From Pyrenula massariospora (Eukaryota > Ascomycota > Eurotiomycetes > Pyrenulales > Pyrenulaceae): DNA of 64,000 nucleotides. Shown one piece after another: positions 14,545 to 27,006 of this stretch (the first letter of the stretch is position 1; each line of letters starts with the position of its first letter). The notes below the pieces were generated by a model. It saw nothing but the letters and a program-made list of their open reading frames with translations. It was not told the DNA's origin and searched no databases. The stretch lies in assembly GCA_021030905.1 (NCBI GenBank), contig JAGFMI010000018.1:1-64000 (forward strand). The letters are read 5' to 3'. Made by a program: the position numbers and the translations under genes.

Positions 14545-14775
14545 AATCTCGTACCATATCAGGAATACTGTTATACCGGCCCTGGAAGCTTAGACACGCC
14601 CAAGCACGCCGAGGGCTTGGTTGGTAGGATAAGTCTATGGTCATTTTTTGACATGTTCTAGCACGCTCTAAGGGTGTCTATATAACGCTTTGAAATACCA
14701 CTCAATATGATTAGCATGGTTACCATAATTAGCACGATTAGTAGAATCAGTAGTATGCACGGACCACCATGATAA
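14545..14775 (-). repeat. dispersed ~200-bp repeat, copy b (inverted)
   Basis: Read on the minus strand it gives ggtggtccgtgcatactact and ends at ggtataacagtattcctga, parallel to copy a at 11161-11370. Similarity stops at both ends of the unit, so the two copies could be a dispersed repeat or the long terminal inverted repeats of a 3.6-kb element. Confidence 0.6.
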
Positions 14776-14854
14776 AATTTATAAAATTCTTATAAAGTTA
14801 AAGGATCTAGTCTGTAAAGGTAATAAAATTGGCTTATTTGTAGATTTACAATCA

Positions 14855-15038
14855 ACTTTTTACGGGCAATAAGTCCGGTGGTATGGTGAGAATCCAATTT
14901 TTATTAAACATCGATTTATATAGAATCGATCAATTAGTAATTTATTATAATTAAATTTAAAGTTAACTTTATACAAATTTATTATTAATAAAAATTTGGT
15001 TCTTAAGATCCGGACTTATTATTTATAAAAAATTAATA
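14855..15038. repeat. foldback element D
   Basis: Left arm 14855-14928 (aactttttacgggcaataag, then tccggtgg and ccaatttttatta) pairs with right arm 14962-15038 (aataaaaatttggttcttaa, then gatccggacttattattta). Mismatches are mostly transitions. Confidence 0.65.
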
Positions 15039-16266
15039 TTATATTTATAAAAATAGATTTGGGGCAAGGTAGTAATACTATACTGTCCTAAACTTATTTG
15101 TAAATTTAATATTAACTTCTTACGAATTATAAATTTGAGAATTAAAAAGCTAATTTTTATTAATTATTAGTTGATATAAAATTAAAATTATATTATATAG
15201 AATTATGCTTGTAATTACTAGTAATTGTGTACAGATTGTTATTAATATTAAAGTACTAATATTTAATGAAAGTCAAGTTCTTAACCTCCAAATTTATTCC
15301 TTGCAAGAAGCTGATATTATATCTATAAATGAGCTTAAAGATACTAATAACTATCTAAGGTAAAATTTGGATAATTTTAATAATATACTAATTAGAATTT
15401 TTATGGTGTAAATAATTATAAAAATATAACTTATTCAAAATAATACCGTAATTTTTATAATAGTTTTTATTAAAAATAGTCTGTATATATTACTTGTACT
15501 AATTAAGCTAATTATATTAGTTATACTAATTAATATTTTAAAATGCTATATAGATTATTTTAAATATTTTTAAATTTCTAAACATTTTTAAAATCTTTAC
15601 TAAAATAATTTAAAATAATACTATTTAGACTGTTACTAATTAAAATTCAAATTTAAAAAATATTATTTTTTTTTTAAAATACCATTTTATTATCAAAAAA
15701 TTTATTATATTTACTTTTACAAGTTCAAAATAGGATTAAAGATTTTGACATAAAGTTAAATTTAAAGTCTAACTAAATTCTCTCAACGTAATAAAAAAAA
15801 TATTTATTTATTCAAACTTAAACTTAATTAAATTCAATATATAATATGGAAAATTTTTAATATATTTATTTCTATTAATTTAAAATTATATTTAAAAATT
15901 TTATATCTTTTCTAATAATATCATCTTTATACTACTTAAAAAAATATAATAGTTTTTAAAATAAAATTTAAACTAGTAATAAAGACCCAATTAGATACCT
16001 TTAAATAATTTTAATTATTTTTATTAAAATTTAAAATGATTAAAAATATAATTAGATATATTAAGATGTTTTTCTAATTATTTAAAATAAAATATAAATA
16101 AATTGAAATATTAATTATATCATTATATTATATTTTAATTGAACTGCGAAATAGGTTGAATTAAACGACCTATTATAATTTCTAGCCTAATCCGCGCGGG
16201 CTTTTAAATTTTATAAATTAATTTAACAGTTCATGGGCTGAATTAGTAATATTATATAAATATACT

Positions 16267-16544
16267 AACAAACCGCGAAAATGTGGCTGTTATCGTGTAA
16301 ATTAAAGTTATTAAAATAAATAAATAAATAGACGAGAAATCTATTAACATAAAAAATAATAAAAAGTTATATATATTTAGAAAACGTGTCTATATATATA
16401 AAAATATATATAAAATTAAATAAATTATTAATTATATTATATTATAAATTTTTAAGTTCGTTATAAGTTTTTAAGGTTTAAAAAAAAATACTTTATATAT
16501 ATTATTAATTTTATAATTATGTAAAGGCCAATCCGCCGTATAAT
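16267..16544 (-). repeat. LTR-like 280-bp repeat, left copy (heavily RIP-changed)
   Basis: It aligns without gaps of note to 35183-35463, sharing among others aattaaataaattattaatt. Read on the minus strand the right-hand copy begins TGTTATACGGCGGG. Near the other end the left copy reads ATAACA, as expected of an LTR starting TGTTAT. No pol gene could be assigned to it, so it may be a solo LTR. Confidence 0.55.
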
Positions 16545-19200
16545 ATTTTATTTTTTTTTAATTAATATTTATTTTAAGCACTTAAATTATTTATTATTTT
16601 TTAAAAATAAATTTAATAAGTAAAATCAATTCTTTAAAGTAATAAAAAATAAAAAATTAAAATATAAATAATTAAATAAATAAATAATAATTTAATATAA
16701 TTAATTACTTTTATTTATTTAAAAGATTATTTAAATTAATAAAATTAAATATTAAATTAAAAAAATTAAATGAAACTATAAAATTGAAAGTAATTATTAA
16801 TTTTAAAATATTAATATATATAATAAATATAAAAATAGACGAAAAAAATTTAAAAATATTAATAATTATAAATTTTTTACTAAAATTACTAAAAAAAATT
16901 ATAATAAAAAATAAAGAACTTTATTTTATATAAATTAATTTTTTAATTAAATTATTAATTAAGGTGTAGTTCTTTTAAATTTATTTAATAATTTTAATTT
17001 TAAATTTTTTAATATTATAATTAATAAATAACGGAGCTCAACAATAACAAATTTAAATATTTAAAATAATAATTAATTTATATTTTAAAGAATCTTTCTA
17101 TTAAATTAAATTTTTTATTTTTATTATTTAAAATTAATTATAAAATTTATAAACTTTATTAATATAAAGATTTAATTTATTTAATTTTTTTTAACTTAAA
17201 AATAATAAAATTGATAAAAAAATATAATAAAATTATATATTACAATATAAATATTATTTATATTAATTTTAATAAAAATTTAATATTTTAACTTAAAATT
17301 TAATTTAAAATTAAATATTAATTTTTTAATATTTAACGGTATAAAAATACGCTTTATATAATAATTTAAAAAAATTAAAAAAAAAATTAAAATAAATAAA
17401 TATTATATAATTAATAAATTAATAATTATATTAATTTTTATAAAAAAAAAATAATAAACAGTATCTCGAAAATATTTATTTTTTTAATTAATAAATTTTA
17501 TAATTAAATTAATAAATTCGTTACTAAACTATTTAATTAATTTTTATTTTTTTTATATAGATAAATTAATAATTCGATATATTTTTTAACTATAAATTAT
17601 ATATTTAATTTTAAAATATTAAATTATTTTATTTTTAAAAATATTTTAATTAATAAGAAACTGTATTTATTTAAATTAAATATTTTAATAAAATAAATTA
17701 ATTAAAAAATTAATTTTAAATAATATAATATTAAAATATAGATTAATTATTAATTTAAATAAAATAATATTTATAAAACTTTCATTTAAATCTTTATATT
17801 ATAAATAATTTTTAATTATTTAATAAATTTATAAAATATTTTTAAAAATTTTACTTTAAAAAGCTAAACTGCGAAAAAAATAAATAATATAATTAACTTT
17901 TTATTATTATATATAATTTGTAATAAGCTGAGTATTATTTTGAAAAATTATTTTTTTTTATTAATTAATTTATTAATAGCCATTTTAACTAACGCTTTAT
18001 AAATTTTTTTAATTTTTTTTTTTTATAAATAAAACGGGAATGGCTAACAACAATTTTAATTTTTTAATTTTAATTAAAAATAATAAAATTAAAAATATTA
18101 AAAAAGAAAAAAATATAAAAAAAATAAAAAATTTAAATAATATAAATATAAAATTAATAAAATATTTAATTAATTTTAAATAATTAATAAATTATTATAA
18201 TTTTATAATATTCCGATCTATACAGTTTAAATTTAAAAAATTTTTTAAAAAAATTTAAATATTATTAATAGTGCTGTCAATTTTTTAAATTAGTTTATTT
18301 TTAATAATTTTATTAAAAATATTGTACTATATAAAAATTATTTATTTTTTTAATATATTTTTAAATTTAGACCGAAAAGTTTTATTAATTTTTTTAATTT
18401 TTATATTAATAAAAGGTTAACGGAGCCTTTAATTATTAATATTATAAATAATTAAAATAATATTAATTAGCTGGAAAGCTATTTTAATTAAAAAATTTTT
18501 TTTTATTAATAAATTGTAAATATTCTTTACAAATTATTATATAAATAAAATTTTTAATAAATAAGTTCAAATTCGTTTATAAAATATTAATAATTTTATT
18601 AATAATAAATATATATATTTAGTTGGCTTAAAGAAATATTATTAAATTTTTAATATTTAAATTAAAATTATTAAGTTTATAACTATTAAAAATATTATAA
18701 AGTATTTTTAAAGTATTATTTTTATAAATTTAATTTTTATTAACAACTTTTTATTTATATTAATTAAATTATTGTTAAAAAATATTACTAATTTATTTAA
18801 AAATTTTATAAACTTTTTTATTATTATTTACGACTATTTAAATTTTTAAAATTAAATTATTAATTTAAAATATTATTATATTAAGCCGCTAAATAATTTA
18901 AATATAATATTTTAATTAATTTTTTAAAAAAGTATTATTAATGCAAAGTTTATTTTTAATAATAATAATTATATTATTAAGAGTAAATAATAATAAAAAA
19001 TTTATAAAAATTAAAATTATTAAAAAAATATTATAAATAGATATAAAAATAATGAATAATTTAAATTAAATAAAAATTAAAAAAATTTTAACAGCTTAAA
19101 ATCTAATTTCTTAAAAAAGTTAAATTTTTTTTTAAAAATTAAAAGAACTGAGAAAGCAGATCGATTAATTAAAATAATATTTAAAATAAAAAATAAATTT

Positions 19201-19304
19201 TTTTAAAATTTAATAGTAATAATAATACTATTTTAAAATTAAATAAAAATATTTTTAAAATTTAATAGTAATAATAATACTATTTTAAAATTAAATAAAA
19301 ATAT
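19201..19304. repeat. tandem duplication, 2 x 52 bp
   Basis: The unit starting ttttaaaatttaatagtaat is present at 19201 and, identical, at 19253. Exact identity in an otherwise decayed region points to a recent slippage or duplication event. Confidence 0.8.
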
Positions 19305-20068
19305 TTTTTTAATAGTATCGCGAATAGTAGTTTTTTTAAATTTAATTTAAATAATATTTCGAGCTTCGCAAATAAAAATATATATATATAAAAAAAAAGA
19401 TAAATTTTATTTTACCTTAAATAATAATAGCAATTTATATATTTTATATTTTATTATTTTAATATAGCTTAAATATCCTGCTGATGTTTATAGATATAAA
19501 AAATAAAAATAAAAAAATAATAAAGGTAAAAGAAAGATAAATATAAAAAAAATAATTATTAACAGATTATATTAAAATAATTTAAAAATTTTTAAAATTA
19601 TAAAGCAGCTTTTAAAGCTTTAAAAATAATAATAATAATAAAAAAAAAAGGGGGGGTAAGTATAGAGAAAGGGTAATAAGTAGTTAATTTATTTAATTTA
19701 ATTTAAAATTTTTTTTAAAAGGATAAGCAGCTTATTAAAAGGTTAAAAATAAATTAAAATTAAATAAAATTATTATTATAAAGGGACTTAATAAATTATA
19801 AAAGAGTAAATATTTTTAAATAAAAACTATCTTTTTATATATTTATAAAAAGTTTTTAAAATTAGTCCTTTTAATATTTTTAAAAAATTTAATTATTATT
19901 ATTTTTATAACGCATTTATAATAGTTCGCTAATTAAAATAAAAATTAATTAAAACTATAAATTTATAATATTTAATATAAAAATTAATTTAATTTTTAAT
20001 TAATAATATATAAATATTAATTTTAATTATATAATTTTTTTTATATTTTAATTTTACCGAGCTACCGA

Positions 20069-20106
20069 TTATATAATATTATTTTTTAAAAAATAATATT
20101 ATATAA
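20069..20106. repeat. perfect AT palindrome, copy 1 (38 bp)
   Basis: Each half is attatattattttttaa or its complement, and the whole reads identically on both strands. It is followed by cttagt. The same core and the same right flank recur at 24534-24577. Confidence 0.8.
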
Positions 20107-23100
20107 CTTAGTGCGAAAATTTTTTATAAAATTTTTATTTAAATTTAAATATCAATTTATAAATTATTAAATTTATTAATAATAAAAAAAATATTCTTCG
20201 TTGTACTCTTTTAATTAAATATAATTTATAAATAAAAATTTACTGTGAATGTACTATTTAGATAAATAAAATAATTTTTTTAAAAATTATAATAATTATA
20301 GTTTATTTTTTTTACTCTTTATTTTATTTATAAAAATATAATTCTTATAAATTTAATTTTTTATTTAAATGCCGCCGTTATAATATTAAATTTTTTTTTT
20401 ATATTTTTATTTTTTATAATAAGATGTTATATTATTTTTTTATTTTTATTATTTTTTTTACTTTTAATTTTTATTTATTTTTAAATATTTTTTTTCTGGT
20501 CCGATTTTTTTTCTATTTTTTATTATTGTTATTATTATTTTTATTTTTATTTATAGTATTATTTTTTTTAGCTGTTAATTCTTTTTTACTTTTTTTCTCT
20601 TTCTTTTTTTTTTTATTTTTTTTAATTTTTTTAATTTTATTATTTTTAAACCGAAATATTTTTAAATATTATTTTAAATAATAATTTTATAATTTAATAT
20701 TATTTAATTTTATTAATTTATAAATATTTCTATTAGTTTTAATTTTTATTATTTTAAATAATTTTAACTATTTATATCTCATTTTCTTATTAAATGTTAT
20801 ATTAAAAATTAAATTTTAAATTAATACTAAATTCTTAAACTTTAAATATAATTATAAATATAATATATTTTTAATTTTTATATTTTCTCTTTATTTTTTA
20901 TATTATTTTAAAATAATTTTTTTTATATTTTTATTTTTTATTTTTAGCTGCCGCGCTTACATAATAAGTAAATTTTTTTAATTTATTATTTCTTTTTAAT
21001 TAAAAATATACTAGGTAAATATTTAATATTTAATAAATATTAAAATTTTATAGTTATATACTATTTTAAACAGTATTATATTCATAAAAAAAGAAATTAT
21101 AATTTTATTTATTTAAAATAACATAATAAAATAATCAGTTTAATATTTATTAATATTATTTATAAATTTTAAAATTTTATTTAAAAAGAAAAAATAGCCT
21201 CTTTTAATTTTTTTATTTATAAAAATATTATAAACTGCAATATATATATAGCAAATTATATATTTATTTAAAAATTTTAATAATTTAATTTAATTTTTTA
21301 ATTTAAAATTTAAATAAAATATTTTAAAGTAGCTGTACTTATTAATTACTTTTTTTTTTAAAAATTTAATTACAATTTTAGCTTTCTTATTATTAATAAT
21401 TGAATTTTTTATTTAGCTATTAATATTATTATATATTAAAACGAAGTACTATTTATTTTGATATTTTTTTATAATATTAATAATATTTAAAATAACTTTT
21501 TTCTATATAAAAGTTTAAGATGTTGCTATAATAAAGCTATTTTATTTTTTTTAAATTTTTTTTAATAGATTTTGCAGATTCTAATTTATTTTTAAATATT
21601 TATAAATAATTTTTATTATTAATATTTTTCGGCGATTTAAAAATAAATTATTTTTTTTCCTTTATAATTATAATAATTATAATATTTTTTTATAATTTAA
21701 TATTACTGAATCTTATTATTAATTATTTATTATAATAATAAGTTAATTTTATTTTTATATTATAAATAACAATATTATATTATAAAATAAAATATTTTAA
21801 TTTTAAATATTTAAAATTAATACTAATTTAATTTTTTAAATTTTTTAAAATTTATTAAATATTGCGTAATTTTTCTATTTTTTTTTAAATAATTTTTTAA
21901 TAATATAGATTTATTAACAGTATATTTTTCTTTTTAATATTATTTTAAATTAATATTATTATTAATAATATTTTTATTTGTCTTTGAATCCGCCTAAATA
22001 CTTTTTATAATTATTTAAATAAACTTTTTAGTAATAAGTATTTCTATTTATTTTAAATTTAAATCTTTATTAATTTAAATATCGTTTTTATTTATAATTA
22101 TATTTATTTATTTTTTTACTATTTTAAAATGTTATAATAATTTATTAATAATATTATACTTTCTTTTAAAAATATATTTTATTATAAAGTTAAAAAGATA
22201 GATTTATATTATTTAGTAAATAAATATTATATTTAATAAATTAAATAAAAATTTATTAAACTGTTTAATTAATATATTAATATTAATTTTAACAGTAAAA
22301 AATACTTTGTATATATAATAATAAATTTTTTTTAATATTTTAAATAAATTTTAACACTTTTATATTTTTAAATTATATTTTATTTTTATATTAATTTATA
22401 AACTGTTTTTATATTATATAATATTTTTTTTTTAAAATTATTTTTATTTTTTTAAAAAATGTAGCCGTTTTAATTAATAAAATTAATAATAATAATAATA
22501 ATAATAATTTCGTTAATATTTTTATTATATTTTAAAATTTTAAAAATTAAAACTATTATAAACTTTTTCTATAAATATAATAATATTTTTTTTTATAAAT
22601 TTTTTTATTAAAACGGCACATTCTTCTTTATTATATTATAAATAAATTTAATTTTAATTATAAAATTAAAAATTTATTATTAAAAATATATATAAATTTT
22701 TACAAAGATTTTAACTTTTATTATATTATTAAATTTTTTTTATTAAAAAATTTTTAATATTTTAAAATTGTTAAAGTGGCAGTCTTTATTATTATAAATA
22801 TAATTAATAATATTTATTTTAAATATATAAAATTAAAATTTTATATTAAAAATAGTAACTTTAACTCTTTTAATATTAATTAATATTTTATTAAATTAAA
22901 TAATATATTTTAAAATATAGTATTATATTTTTTTAATTATTTTATTATTATAATCTATTTTAAATTTTTTTATTTTAATATTATTTATATACAGACTAGT
23001 TTTATAAAATATATAAATATTTAAAATTTTTATTATAATATGAAAAAATTAAGCAATTAAATTAATAATATTTTAAAATAAAATTATTATATATATATAT

Positions 23101-24533
23101 TTTATATTAATAGTAAATAAAATCTTATTTTTAAACTTCAAATTAAAAACTATTTAATTATATTTAAAAAATTAATTAATAAATAAACCGACCTTTATTT
23201 CAGCAAATTTTTTAAAATATTTTTTAATATTAAATAATATTATGACGTCGCGGATTATTAAATTTATTTAATTTTATTATAAAATTAATAAGACGATATT
23301 TACCGTTTAATTTATTAATTAAAAATTAAAAATTTTAATATAATATAAAAAAAAATTTAATTATTTTATTAATAAATTTCTTTTTAATTATTTTTAAAAT
23401 TGTATTTTTAAAAATATAAAAAATAAAAATTAACTAAATTTAAAAATTTTTATAAAATATTATATAAATTTTTAGTAGTAAATATATATAATTTTTTATT
23501 ATTTCTTTTTCTATAAAAATTTATATTATTAACTTTTTTTAATAATATAGTATTTTTTTAAATAATTTTTTTTTTATTATTTAAATTTTCTATAATTATT
23601 ATTTTATATTATTTTTTTATAAATTTTTCACCGCGTTTAATATTACTAAATTTAAAAAATAATTATTAATTATATTTATTATCGAGGTTGCGCGGAAATT
23701 GTTATATTTTTTTTTTAATTATTAATTTATACTAATTTTAATTTCTTTTAAATATTTTATTATTTATATTAATTAAATTAATAAAAAGCTTTTATTTAAT
23801 TTTATATTTATATATTTTAAAAATTTTTATTTCAATTTTATATTTTAATCTCTCTTTTTATAGTATTTAATTTATTTATTTTATTCTTTTAATAATTATA
23901 TAGATTATTTTAATTTTTAAATATAATAATTTTTTTTTACATTTTACTTTTTTAAACCGTTAATAATATAAAATAGTTTTAATTTATATTTTTTAAATTT
24001 ATTATTTAATAATAAATACATTAAAACAACGAGATAATTATAAAATTAAAAAAAAATTAAAAAAATAAAATAACTGACTTAAAACAAAAGTTTTAAAAAT
24101 TATTATAAAAATAACAACATATAATTAACTAAATATAAATTTATTTTTTAAATTAAAATTTAAAAGTAAGGATATAAATTTTTTTAAATTTTTTATATAA
24201 TTTTTTTTAAATTTATTTTTGATCCTCAAAAAAGACTCCTTTTTATTTTAATAAAATTTTTTTTATTTAAATATAAAAATTTTATATATTTTTATTTTAA
24301 TTTTATTTTTTTAATTTTAAAATTCTCCTCGAAAGTACTATTTGAATTTATTTTTAATTAATTAATAAAATATTTTATTAGCTTAATATTATATTTTTAT
24401 TATTATTTTAAATATTTTTAAATTTTAATATAAATTCGAATTATTAGTAGTTTTTTTTAATAAAAATTTATTTTTACCGATTTACTTTATTTTATATAAT
24501 AATTTTTAATTTTTTATAGTAATATTCATTTTA

Positions 24534-24577
24534 AAGTTATATAATATTATTTTTTAAAAAATAATATTATATAACTT
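24534..24577. repeat. perfect AT palindrome, copy 2 (44 bp)
   Basis: The palindrome runs from aagttatataatattat to its complement, with centre tttttaaaaa, and is followed by agt. It shares the core and the right flank acttagt with 20069-20106, 4.5 kb away. It can form a cruciform. Confidence 0.8.
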
Positions 24578-26612
24578 AGTATAAATAAAATATAAAAAAT
24601 TTTTTTTATTACTAATTTTAATATCACAACTTCTTAATATTAAAATAAAAATTTTTAATAATAAAAAAAAATATTAAACAATATAAATTATATTTTTTTA
24701 TAAATATATATTTAATAGTATATTTATAAATTAATTTAAATTTTTTTTATTAAAAAATTTTTTCGGGCTGGAACTACATATTATTATAATTTTAATAATA
24801 TTATTTTACAACTTATTTAAATATATTGTAAAGATGGTTTTAATAATTTAATTATAATTATATACTATCAATTTATAGAATTTGTTATTTATTTATTTTA
24901 TAAGTAGTTAAAATTATACAATATAAAAATAATTAAATATAATATTATAATTTATAATTTTTATTATAAATATTGACTAATTAATAGATATTTTTTTAAT
25001 TTAAATAAAATTTTTTTTAATAATTTTTAATAGCTCGCTGCAATAATTATTAATAATAATTATTTTTATTTATATTAATATATAAACTACTTAATAAGCG
25101 CTCAAAAAGTTTTTAATTATAATATTAATTTTTATATTACTATTAAATATAATTATCGCTCTATATTTAATTATTAATATTTTTATAATAAAAATATCTA
25201 TACAGTAAAAAGAAATAGTTATAAATAAATAAAATAGCCTAATACCTTTAAAACTATAAATAATATTTTAAATTTTTTTTTTAATTTTTTATAATTCTAT
25301 AGCTATACTAATTATATTTAATTTTTTTATATTAAAAATATAAATAGTAAGAAAATAGTTAAAAGTATATCTTTCCTTTTCATTTAATATTAATTTATTT
25401 TAAAAAATTTTTTAAATTTTGAAAATTAAAATATAAATTTTTTATATTATTATAATAATTTCAATATTTAAAATCTTTTAAATAATATTTTTATTAATAT
25501 TTTTATTATTAAAAATATCGATAAATTGTATAAAGTTTAATTTAATTTATATTTTATTAATTTTAAAATTAATTATTTATTAATACGCCTTTATAATAAT
25601 ACTAATTTTATTTTAAAAAATTATAATATTAACTATTTTCTTATTTAATATTAATTATTTTCTTATTTAATAAACTTAATATTTATTTAATTATTTAATT
25701 ATTTTTTATTAATTTCAACCTACCATTATTTTTTTTAATAAAAAAATTTAATTTATAAATAATAAGCGCGGCAACAGCGACAACAAAATTTTAAAATTTA
25801 ATTATAATAAATTTATAATTTTAATATAAACCTTTTCAAACAATGTATATTATTAAAAGTTTTTTTTAATAAATATTTTTTTTTTTAAATATTTCGGTTC
25901 TTTAAACTATTTTTTTTTTAAAATTTATATTTTTCTATTTTTAAATAGTAATTTAACATATTTTTATTTAATTAATATTAATTTTAATAATATAATTTTT
26001 TTAATTAAATTATTTTAAAAAATAAATATACTCCGCCGCTTTTTATATTTATTTATTTAATTTTTTTTTTAAATCATTCAAAATTTTTTGCTATATTTTT
26101 TTTTATAAATTTTATAAAATTTATATTAATTTTTTTACTATAATTTTAATTATTTTATATTTTTAAATAAATATTCTTTAACTCTTTATAATTAAATTTT
26201 TAAAATTTATAATAAAGTATTATAAAATTCTTTATTTAAAATTAAAACTTTAATTTTATAATATATATTTTAAAAATTATACAAATACTTTCTATTTATA
26301 GTAGTTTAAATATTATTTTAATTTTATTTTCTTTATTATTAGAGCTGCAAAAAAATAATTTATTTTTAAAATATTTATAATTATTTTAATTTATCTAAAT
26401 CTATTTTTTTTAAATATTTTTATTAAATAAAAATAAAAATGAGCTCGGCAGCCCTCCTTATTATAAATAAAATAATTTTAATATAATTTATTATTATTAT
26501 CCTTTTAATTAATAATATTAATTTTAATTTTATAACTTTTAAGCTTATAAGAAGATTATTAAAATAATTAATAAGCTAGTTTAAATATTTTATATAAATT
26601 TTAATAATTTTT

Positions 26613-27006
26613 TGTTGCGGCCATCAAGCAAGGCACACCAATTGTTATTTATAAGAAAAGATATTTGAGGATAATCACGTGACCGGGCTAGGGATAATTA
26701 AAAATACTACTTATAAGTACAACTAATTACTTTAAATAATAAAAAGAAATAATTAAACTTTAATACGGAAAGTAAAACTGATTATTATTAATTATTTTAA
26801 AATATATAGAAATTAACTTTACATTTATTCTTTGATGTAAAAATATATTTAATTTAAATAATTAAACACCTAATTAATTATAAAAATATTAAATTACCCT
26901 TGTGATTTTTTTATAAGTATTTTTTTCTTAATTTAACTTTAAATTATTCCTTAAAAATTAATTTATGTAAGTATCTTTTAGTAACCCAAAAATATCTATA
27001 TAACAC
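26613..27006 (+). repeat. 5' LTR of Gypsy copy 2
   Basis: Direct repeat of 32905-33297, starting TGTTGCGGCCATCAAGCA. The second half (from about atatagaaattaac) is also similar to the LTR of copy 1, while the first half is not. Confidence 0.85.

Noticed and set aside
20424-20681. 85-codon frame resembling a membrane protein of Phe and Leu
   Set aside because: The T-rich strand translates as Phe/Leu automatically. There is no flanking gene structure, and the frame lies in RIP-changed DNA.
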